The notes beneath the pieces are model-generated. The model searched no databases, was not told the origin of the DNA, and worked only from the letters and a program-made list of their open reading frames with translations. From Agarophyton chilense (taxonomy: Eukaryota; Rhodophyta; Florideophyceae; Gracilariales; Gracilariaceae): a DNA stretch of 64,000 nucleotides. Positions 24,238 through 31,737 of this stretch are shown one piece after another (position 1 is the first letter of the stretch; each line of letters begins with the position of its first letter). Both the position numbers and the translations under genes were made by a program. The stretch covers positions 2,232,001-2,296,000 of the forward strand of contig JARGXX010000068.1 in NCBI GenBank assembly GCA_030374765.1. Reading direction: 5' to 3'.

Positions 24238-24670
24238 GGTAACCTTGCCTCCAAATCTGGATCGTGCCCAAGTCGGGTAAGCCACCACGGGAAGTGGTGT
24301 GGATGCGACCTCGAAGTGAGAAAGATGTTGGACCTCTGAAGAGGAATTGAGGAGAGTATCCCGAAGAACACGTATTGAGAGGGAATGTCTACTGGCCCTC
24401 GGCCTAGCGCCGTTAACCGGGGAACACAACACCGGTTATCGGGACAGTATATGATGAAAAAAGGAAAAGAAGACCCACGAAGTGGAGAAGAAGATTAAGA
24501 AGAAGATTGGACCCTAGGAAGGGAAGAAGATGAAGAAGATCCTAAGAAGGAATGAAGAAGATGAAGTAGAAGTTAAGATCCTAGGAAGGAAGAAGAAAAG
24601 AAGTTATGCAAATATCAGAAGTTTACTATTGTCGCCAAGCTATGGACTCCACAATTGCCCGAAGGCGGAA
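24238..24670. other. Convergent gap between sense and antisense genes, purine-rich repeat
   Basis: The sense frame carrying the chromodomain stops at 24278-24280. From about 24450 to 24612 the plus strand is almost all purine, with degenerate repeats built from GAAGAAGAT and ATCCTAGGAAGG units. It lies exactly between the two convergent reading frames and could serve as a terminator or 3' processing region for one or both. No ORF of note. Confidence 0.55.
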
Positions 24671-26527
24671 CTACGGAAAGCCCGAGGAGGGACCCGCCCC
24701 ACCGTTGGGATTCTGACCCTGATGGTACGCCGAGGCGAAAGCCAACATCTTGCTCACATCCGTCATACCCGGGGGAATCGGAATGCCCGCGTTCACGAGG
24801 CCTTGTCGCACACTATCCGCTTGCGGAGTGGCAACCGGCGCCTGCGCAAGGGTGTTCACACCCCACGCAGGGGGAGCAGATGAACCGCCGCCGGATGCAT
24901 TGGCCGCCGCAGCTGAGGTCGTTCCCACTGGTTGGAAGGGTGCAGATGGCTCCACAGGGAGTACTCCACTAGGAGCTGGCACTTCGTTATCCAACGCTGG
25001 ATCGTCCAGGTCTACTGGAGGCTCGTACTCGTAATCGTCGGTATAAATGAACCCCGTCGGGTGTCCCACCGGCATCGGTCGAGGCGAGTCAATCAGCGCC
25101 CGTGCTTGCGCCGCGCTGATGCGAACCCCTTCGAAGGGATTGTAATAGACCCAGTTACTGGAGCCCGGATCGTACCGGCCAGGAGACTTGTCTTGCGCGG
25201 ATCCTTCCCCTGCGGGCTGATTTGCCACTGGAACTCGATCCCATTGGGTGTTGTCGATCACGTTCAAGATTTGATACAGGTCCTGCACGTTGCTGGCCGA
25301 ACCCAACGCTGGGACAAGGTCGATCTGACGCATGGTGGTGCGTAGCATCGGAGGAATATACCAGATACGGAAATGGTCATGAGCATCCCAGAGGAGGTGC
25401 GCCGCTACGCGGGCTGCCCACTCGGCTGCAACGAGGGCCCAGTATCCCGAGTTCGGGTCGTGCATCAAACGAGACCCGATATAGTAGATACATGGGGGCA
25501 GTTCAGCAAAGCACCCTCGGGGGACCTCGACCTTACTCCACCAAGCTGGAAGGGGCACGAATCGCCCAACCTTCGCCGTGTTACGGATACGCTCCAGTTC
25601 CACGTGAGGATACGGGACAAGGAACCCGAAACGGGAGCGCGAGCGGCGCTCGAAGCGCACGCGTCGATCGAACCCATACTGGGTAAACTGCCGCTGAAGG
25701 TACCTGAATTCAGCCCGAAGGATGGGACGACTCCATTGGAGCATATCTTCTCGGAGAGGAAAACCCGGTCCGCGGAACTCGGCTTCGGGAAAGGCTGCCA
25801 GGTTATCCCCTTAGGAGTCCTCACCGTACGTGCAGTAATAGGCGACATCGAACCCGTACTCCGGGGGAACCAGATGGTCAAAGCGTGACCTCTCCAATCG
25901 CTGGTAGGCCAGAGCCGCCATCGCTGCGCGCGCCTTGTCCAGGGACTCCCCGCGACCGCGGTATAAATACTGAGGCTCTATGGCTACCCGCGCCCTCCAA
26001 TCGGGAGAACGTACAACCTCGACAGGTAGGTCACCCGGCAATAAGCCATCCTCCACGTAGGAGTCGATGAGCTCATCGTCGCGAACCGCTGTCGGATGGA
26101 ACCACGGAGCGCGGGAATATATCACCGGATCGGTAAGGGGACTCCACCTTCGAAAGGATTCGTTTGAGATCCAACCTCTGGAGTTTGCTACCAAGGGCAT
26201 CGCATGAGCGGAGTTCCACGCCACCGCGTTAATGTCCAAATCCTCCTGAGGATGTCGGTTGCGCGCCGAGGCGGAAGGTTCGGTACCTGACGGAGCCGCA
26301 TCCAAACCGGAGAAATATCCACCCTGCTGGGGAGCTTCGTTTTCCGCCGGCGCGGAGTCCGATGGCCCCGAGAGTGGGTTGAGGACGTATGGGTTCATTC
26401 CCTTGAGAGGGCTGGTTGAGACTGCTGTTGCGAGAAGTTGCTTATCGCCGAAAGTCGGAGGAGTAGAAGAAAGTTGTACCGATGTGCCGGTTTTGTGGCT
26501 ATCTTCAGAAGTGGTGAAGGACCCCAT
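24671..26527 (-). CDS. Antisense ORF of chromovirus element 1 (one in-frame stop)
   Basis: Minus-strand frame of about 618 codons between chromodomain and 3' LTR, from ATG at 26527 to TAG at 24671, interrupted once by TAA at 25811-25813. The frame is open upstream to about 26593 without another ATG. A TATATATA stretch lies 13-23 bp before the ATG, and the LTR edge is 82 bp upstream, so an antisense promoter in or next to the 3' LTR would drive it. No signal peptide, membrane segment or domain I know. The N-terminal 120 residues are Ser/Pro-rich. A middle region has RAPWFHP (about 26113), GFLVPYPHVELERIR (25627) and ELPPCIYYIGS. The C-terminal part has NVIDNTQW (25264), SPGRYDPG (25186) and a Pro/Ala/Gly-rich tail. 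The same blocks recur in order at 59028-60685 in element 2, in the same antisense position. Function unknown. Confidence 0.8.
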
Positions 26528-26591
26528 TGGGAGAGAAGTATATATAGTGACCGGAAAGCGAGACACCCGCGGCTCGGAATGTTCTTCCTCG

Positions 26592-26608
26592 TCTTAAGGA
26601 GGGGGAGA
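26592..26608 (+). promoter_or_regulatory. Polypurine tract of element 1
   Basis: AAGGAGGGGGAGA lies directly before the TG of the right LTR, the place where plus-strand DNA synthesis is primed in LTR elements. Confidence 0.85.
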
Positions 26609-27522
26609 TGTAGAGCAACGCCCAGTTAGGGGATACTTGAAGATGCAACTCATAGAATGAGGATTGAACCCTCCGAGGGTTATGACTATGATCCCCTCTA
26701 AGGTGTGCTGAGGTGGCACTGTTTTCTGGTTAGAGTTCGCCTATGAAGTGACAATTCGGATGGCCCATGGTTGGATTGGTCCCGTGATACACGTGGCTTA
26801 ATTTTGGCACCGATTTTCGGATATTTGTAGAACGTTGGACTTTTGGGCCCTGATAGTTGGATCTCCACGTGTATGGCCCTGAGCAGGTGTGCACTACTGT
26901 AGAGTTTAGTTAGTGGGCCCTACTTAGGGAGGCGAGATCTGACAGTCCGAGCTCAGAGTAAATGACAACCAAGGTTGGTCTTCGATACCTTTAGAGGTTC
27001 TTCGTCGCCTTCGTTTCGGCCTTACAACCCGGGACGGGCTCTGGTTAGCAACGCCTGCGTAGGGACACGACTCCACTTGGAGAGTGCCTACGTTTGGGTT
27101 CCGTGCAACCACCCCCTTGGGACCGCTCAGACGACCTGCGTGCACGATACCCCGTGGGAGTTCTGCTTACTTGTTGCGTGCTTTTTGTGTTTCCTTTCGA
27201 GGACAGGTTTTCGCCCCTGTATTGGGTTTCTTTTGTTGTTTCGCCCCTTTTCTGGTTCTCGGGTCCAGTGCCTGTTAGTGCCCGACCCTCGCCCCGTTTT
27301 TCCTCTTCGCCGGATTTTCCCCCATTCTTTGGGATACCTATACCCATTCCCGATCCAACGGTTTCTACCCCTCACCTCCGTCGGTACTGCCGGAATCCCC
27401 CGTGGGAGTTACACCCCACACTACGGGTGGAACGGAGGGCTCTGTCTCTGAGTCTGCCTTCCCCAGGGAGCAAGGCTTCGAACACCTTGAGAGCACTTCC
27501 CGTCGCCGGGTTTTGCTCCACA
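26609..27522 (+). repeat. 3' LTR of element 1 (914 bp)
   Basis: Begins TGTAGAGC and ends CCACA. It is collinear with the left LTR apart from roughly twenty substitutions, two single-base indels and 30 extra bases near 27220-27250. Its middle section shares diagnostic bases with inverted fragment B (28023-28473), not with the left LTR. It should hold the promoter for the antisense ORF if that is transcribed. Confidence 0.93.
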
Positions 27523-27587
27523 AAGCGCATATTCTTTTGAATAGGTTATAACAAGTCTTTACTGTTTGGAGGTCAAAACAGGAAAAC
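27523..27587. other. Short unique spacer
   Basis: 65 bp between the right LTR of element 1 and the first inverted LTR fragment. It does not repeat the sequence to the left of element 1. Confidence 0.6.
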
Positions 27588-28022
27588 AGAGCCCGTTCCG
27601 GGTTGTAAGGCCGAAACGATGGCGACGAAGAACCTCTAAAGGTATCGAAGACCAACCTTGGTTACCATTTACTTTGAGCTTCGGACTGTCAGATCTCATC
27701 TCCCTAAGTAGGGCCCACTAACTAAACTCTACAGTAGTGCACACCTGCTCAGGGCCATACACGTGGAGATCCCACTGCCAGGGCCCAAAAATCCAACGTT
27801 CTAACAAATATCCGAAAATCGGTGCCAAAATTAAGCCACGTGTATCACGGGGCCAATCCAACCATGGGCCCTCCGAATTTTCCCTTATAAGCGAAATATA
27901 ACCGGAAAACAGTGCCACCTCAGCACACCTTAGAGGGGATCATAGTCATAACCCTCGGAGGGTTCAATCCTCATTCTATGAGTTGCATCTTCAAGTATCC
28001 CCTAACTGGGCGTTGCTCTACA
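27588..28022 (-). repeat. Inverted truncated LTR, fragment A
   Basis: The reverse complement matches about the first 435 bp of the element-1 LTR and ends exactly at the LTR start (TACA at 28019-28022). In the segment next to CTACTTAGGGA it has the left-LTR bases (GATGAG, GAAGCTCAAAG, GGTAACC). It also shares with fragment B a block (TTATATTTCGC... side) that differs from both LTRs of element 1, so it derives from a sister lineage. Confidence 0.9.
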
Positions 28023-28473
28023 CGCAGGCGTTGCTAACCAGAGCCCGTCCCGGGTTGTAAGGCCGAAACGATGGCGACGAAGAACCTCTAAAGGTATCGA
28101 AGACCAACCTTGGTTGTCATTTACTCTGAGCTCGGACTGTCAGATCTCGCCTCCCTAAGTAGGGCCCACTAACTAAACTCTACAGTAGTGCACACCTGCT
28201 CAGGGCCATACACGTGGAGATCCCACTGCCAGGGCCCAAAAATCCAACGTTCTAACAAATATCCGAAAATCGGTGCCAAAATTAAGCCACGTGTATCACG
28301 GGGCCAATCCAACCATGGGCCATCCGCATTTTCCCTTATAGGCGAAATATAACCGGAAAACAGTGCCACCTCAGCACACCTTAGAGGGGATCATAATCAT
28401 AACCCTTGGAGGGTTCAATCCTCATTCTTTGAGTTGCATCTTCAAGTATCCCTTGACTGGGCGTTGCTCTACA
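28023..28473 (-). repeat. Inverted truncated LTR, fragment B
   Basis: A second LTR 5' portion (about 450 bp) directly behind fragment A, in the same inverted orientation, ending at the LTR start (TACA at 28470-28473). It has the right-LTR bases (GGCGAG, GAGCTCAGAG, GACAACC). It reaches about 16 bp further into the LTR than fragment A. No internal element sequence lies between A and B. Confidence 0.9.
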
Positions 28474-28586
28474 GAGGTTTATCGCGTCTACCTTCTAAGG
28501 TTGAGCGTCACCACGCTCCCTACGATTAAGCGTGACCACGCTCCCGAGTCAAGACAGTAGCAGACCCCAAAGGTGATTGCACGACA
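28474..28586 (+). repeat. 113-bp hairpin repeat, copy 1
   Basis: Aligns without gaps to 53299-53411. It contains two tandem ~25-bp units, each with an inverted motif (GAGCGT-CACC-ACGCTC; in this copy the second unit is AGCGT-GACC-ACGCT, still able to pair). It starts directly after the outer end of LTR fragment B. Confidence 0.85.
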
Positions 28587-29398
28587 CGAGAGTTGGTGGA
28601 TCGAACATTTTTTTCCAAATGAGCTACAGGAAACATCTACATGAAAAAATGGTATTGAGAATTTCCCGAAGTTGCATGAATGGCGGAGATAAAATCTCCA
28701 ACAGGTCGCGTGACTTTCAATTGATGAATATGCACTGGACCATTAAGAGTCAAGGATACGTTTTTAGTTGTCCATTTCGTCGAATGAACGTCCAAAAAGC
28801 TGTCTTGCGTGTCACTGTTTGTCACAGTAGGAGGGCTCAAACGATTCATTGTGTGACAGTGATTGCCATCTGTGACAGTATGCTGCCCTTCATTTTTCGA
28901 AACTTCATTAGTAATAGCAGCATCATTTATCTCCACGTTGGAATTGATGAGCAGTTTTCTGAACCCTGACATGATCTCCGGCTTTTACATTGCAAATTTT
29001 GGGAGTTAATACTTTCTGGCGACCAGGTAACTCGAAGTTTATCGTGACAAAAGTGTGTCTCTGATTATTTTCGACAACAACATCCAATTTTGTAACAATT
29101 CGGCTGACCAGTTTTTTATTCTATTGCGAGCCAAAGAAGCGTGTACAGTCGCTCTCTGATGTGGTGAGACGTGCGCGGGTGTGTCCTTTGTTTCCCACTA
29201 CACGACGGGGATCCATAGATGATGACATATTTGATAAATTATGAAAAAATGAAGTAAAGATGATGTTGTTTATAGGTTGCGGACGATCGTTCGTGATCTT
29301 GGAGGTTGACGCCAGAGAAGAAGAGAGTGTTGACAACGTCTAGGCACAAAAATTTAAGGAAATTGACAAAGTTTACAAAAATTATCGAAGTTGTAATT
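28587..29398. other. Intergenic, unassigned ORFs on both strands
   Basis: Overlapping ORFs at 28577-28969 (plus, 130 codons) and 28637-28972 (minus, 111 codons) show no motif I can place. Codon bias gives no clear preference. Possibly the body of whatever element the 113-bp repeat belongs to. Confidence 0.35.
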
Positions 29399-29418
29399 TT
29401 GGCCTCATATGAGGCCAG
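29399..29418. repeat. Second locus of the TGGCCTCATATGAGGCCA palindrome
   Basis: Perfect 18-bp palindrome at 29400-29417, identical to 14174-14191, with 21 bp shared in all. CGTGTAAACACTA follows four bases later; its near-complement TAGTGTCTACACG lies upstream of the other locus. Confidence 0.8.
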
Positions 29419-30109
29419 TGGTCGTGTAAACACTAGAGGAGGCGCATTTTCCAATATGTACTACAGATCACCGGAGAGGTGTCAGCAAGCCACAATCTAT
29501 GACGTAGTATCAAAGAGCTGGACAGCATTGACAACAGTGCCAGGTGACCACTCCACTACTGTATTAAATATTTTTATTATTACAAATATTAACAATTACT
29601 CTGCTTTCAATTTTGCTGTATGCCTTGGCATTGAGAAAGCCAGTACAGAAAGTGATGTTTAAAGACGATACGTGAATGTTTGAGGGAAAACCAAAGACTG
29701 CTGGAAGATCTGTAAACTCGTTTGGTGCTGGGAATTGGGGTCCATATACTGACCAACTGAGAATTTGACGTTGCCAAACTGAGCCCTGTGCCAAATTGAG
29801 CCCTTTTGAGGGTAACCTTCGATGTACGTTCGGTAGTATGACGCTGTTTGTAGTTCATATGATCCGTAAAACGAGAAATGTATTCAAGTTGAAAGGAAAG
29901 CCGAAGCGTCGGAACGAAGCCAAGTACGCGACACGTGTATATACACTTGATAGGCGGTGTAGGTAATTACAAGTCCGCACAACAATGCGCACGTGCGCAC
30001 CGTGCGGTTCGTGTCGTGGTGAGGCGTTTTATTCCTCTAAACAAAAGTTACAAAACGACGAGCCGCCAAAATTGCAATACACACTCAAAACCAAAGCCAA
30101 AGTGTGCAT
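29419..30109. other. Intergenic, 3' flank of the bZIP gene
   Basis: No supported gene. The stretch nearest 30109 is probably the 3' untranslated region of the minus-strand bZIP gene. Confidence 0.45.
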
Positions 30110-30916
30110 TCAGCCCGCACCGCGCAGCTGCGAGTGGGTGTGGCGATTGGACACGCCAGAGCCAGCGCCGCCACCAGGACCCGTCGCGCCACCACCGCCA
30201 CCACCACCACCGCCGCCTCCGCCTCCGCCTCCGCCTCCGCCGCCCCCCCCGCGAGAGCGTGACACAAACCCCCGCAGCACATCCATGAGAAAGTCCACTG
30301 ATACGTAGTCGCGGCCCAGCACCTGACGCAGGTCGTGTGGCACGGCAACCACCACCGCCTCAGTGCGGCGGTCCAGCTGTACCGTCAGCGCGTGGATGAC
30401 CTGTTTGGCCTCTGCTAGCTCGCGCGTCAGACTGTCGAATGTATCGCTCTTGCGCTGGCGCGAACGCGCAGCTGAAATGCGGTTCTTCATGCGCCGTAGC
30501 TCGCGTTTGTCCAGCGGACGCGGCGGCGCCGGTGGCGGCGGCATGGGCGCGAACGACGGCCCGGACGGGAATGGTGCGCATGGTGGAGAGTGCATGGGCG
30601 TTGGTGCGCGCGTGGCAAGCGCCCCGTGCGGTGGTGGCGGCGGCGTTGACATGGGCGTGTGCGACAGAGAGTGTGAGTGCAAGTGTGAGTGTGAGTGCGA
30701 GTGCGAGTACGCAGCCAGCGGTGACGACGCATATGGCAGCGCGCTGTCGGCGGAGAGCGCTCGTGGCGGCGGCAGTGCGGGCGGCGAGGACATAGGGCGC
30801 TGGAGGTCGGACAGCGACGGTAGCGGGGCGTGGTGGTGGGGGTCGACGTGCGTCGAGGACGGTTGCAGTAGGAAAGGGAGGCGGAGGCGCGCCTTGGAGT
30901 GGGGGGAAGGCGTCAT
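30110..30916 (-). CDS. bZIP transcription factor
   Basis: 268 aa, ATG at 30916. Residues 1-135 are Pro/Ser/His-rich and probably disordered, with a (Ser-His) run at 71-84 and several proline runs. The basic region is at about 137-156, KRELRRMKNRISAARSRQRK, with the N-x7-R signature N145 and R153 that contacts DNA. A short zipper follows (L163, L177, L181; one heptad position is Ala). The C-terminus holds a poly-Gly tract of about 20 residues encoded by GGN repeats (30184-30250), likely variable in length. Nuclear DNA-binding regulator; target genes unknown. It has a single exon. The 5' flank is very G-rich on the plus strand. Confidence 0.85.
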   Translation of the reverse strand: MTPSPHSKARLRLPFLLQPSSTHVDPHHHAPLPSLSDLQRPMSSPPALPPPRALSADSALPYASSPLAAYSHSHSHSHLHSHSLSHTPMSTPPPPPHGALATRAPTPMHSPPCAPFPSGPSFAPMPPPPAPPRPLDKRELRRMKNRISAARSRQRKSDTFDSLTRELAEAKQVIHALTVQLDRRTEAVVVAVPHDLRQVLGRDYVSVDFLMDVLRGFVSRSRGGGGGGGGGGGGGGGGGGGGGATGPGGGAGSGVSNRHTHSQLRGAG

Positions 30917-31148
30917 TGGAGGGGGGGGGCGGGGGGAAGGAAGAGGAGGTAGGTAGGAGGTAAGAAAGGGGTGGTTGAGGGCAACGTTAGGGAGGTGTGG
31001 GGCGGCGATGGCGGGACACGGGGAGGCGGAGATGCGGTGCGGGTAGTGGGGCGTGTGGGTGGGGATGGATCACGGAGGCGGCATGAAGGGGAGGGGGGGG
31101 GGGGGGGTGGGGGAGCGACGGCGACAAGCTGCGCGCAGCGGCTATTTT
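30917..31148. promoter_or_regulatory. G-tract-rich intergenic region upstream of the bZIP gene
   Basis: Contains runs of 9 and 14 or more G on the plus strand (around 30921-30936 and 31089-31105) and many shorter G runs, hence long pyrimidine tracts on the bZIP coding strand. It acts as bZIP promoter and 5' leader by position, and as 3' flank of the HIG1 gene. The G runs could form quadruplexes. Confidence 0.5.
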
Positions 31149-31559
31149 TTATTGGGCGCTGTTTTGGGGGCGAACCACGGAGGCGCCCAGCACGACGAGC
31201 GTGGCGGCCTGCGCCACCACGCGCGCGCGCATCATCGTCTGCGACAGACGCGTGTTTCCGGCGCGAAAGGCCAGCAGACCGATGCCCAGCACGGCGGCAG
31301 TGGTGAGAGCGCCGGCGGGCACCAGCGGATTCTTGCGTAACAGCGACAGGTCGCGCGCCGGCGGAAGATACGCCTCAAACGACGGCGTGGCGTCATCGTC
31401 GAACTGCTCATCGCTCTCGGGCGGGCGCGATAGAATGATGCGCGTTGCGCGCTCCACGCCTCCGACGCGCGTCCCGCTGTCGCTCATGCTCTCTCCGTCG
31501 CTCTTGCTATTGCTCTTGCTCTCGCTCATGCTCTCGCTGTTGCTGTTGCTGTTGCTCAT
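31149..31559 (-). CDS. HIG1-domain mitochondrial protein (Rcf1-like)
   Basis: 136 aa from the ATG at 31559. The frame is open further upstream but only with non-ATG codons. The C-terminal half carries the HIG1_N pattern: RKNPLVPAGALTTAAVLGIG, then a Gly-Asn step, LSQTMMRARVVAQAATL, that is two hydrophobic segments around an invariant-looking RARVxAQ motif. Family members sit in the inner mitochondrial membrane and help assemble or stabilise cytochrome c oxidase and respiratory supercomplexes. The N-terminus is a Ser/Asn/Glu-Met repeat (MSNSNSNSES, MSESKSNSK) of low complexity. Divergent to the glycosyltransferase gene at 31738. Confidence 0.85.
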   Translation of the reverse strand: MSNSNSNSESMSESKSNSKSDGESMSDSGTRVGGVERATRIILSRPPESDEQFDDDATPSFEAYLPPARDLSLLRKNPLVPAGALTTAAVLGIGLLAFRAGNTRLSQTMMRARVVAQAATLVVLGASVVRPQNSAQ

Positions 31560-31737
31560 CGCGGCGGGCAGCGCAAGTGTACGGCTGAGGGCAAAGCTCG
31601 CTCGCGCTGTGCAACGCGCCAACTTCTCGGCGTGCCACGTGGCCGCGCGCGCTGACGCACCGTTTGTTCGGTGTTATAGCGCAGCGCTGCTGTGGCAGCT
31701 CGACGCGACGCGACGCGACGACTCGGAGCGGTGCGCG
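31560..31737. promoter_or_regulatory. Shared divergent promoter region
   Basis: 178 bp separate the HIG1 ATG (minus) from the glycosyltransferase ATG (plus), so both promoters lie here. No TATA box is seen. GC-rich, with a CGACG run at about 31701-31720. Confidence 0.55.

Larger units (their letters stand above)
15829..27522 (+). mobile_element. Ty3/gypsy chromovirus, element 1, with antisense ORF
   Basis: Order: LTR 15829-16714, leader, gag 16942-18972, pol 18975-23213, chromodomain 24076-24237, antisense ORF 26527-24671 (minus), polypurine tract, LTR 26609-27522. LTRs begin TGTAGAG and end CCACA. By eye they differ by roughly twenty substitutions and one 30-bp indel. The 5-bp flanks (CCACG left, AAGCG right) do not match, so no target-site duplication is visible. 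Single in-frame stops interrupt gag, pol (twice) and the antisense ORF, so this copy is probably immobile on its own. Confidence 0.92.

Noticed and set aside
29985..30348. Proline-rich plus-strand ORF and Ala/Glu-rich minus ORF in another frame
   Set aside because: Both are shadows of the GGN-coded glycine tract of the bZIP gene.
31201..31737. 5' extension of the glycosyltransferase frame by 179 codons
   Set aside because: It overlaps the HIG1 gene on the other strand, has no ATG at its start, and would bury the membrane anchor in the middle of the protein. The ATG at 31738 gives a standard type II layout.
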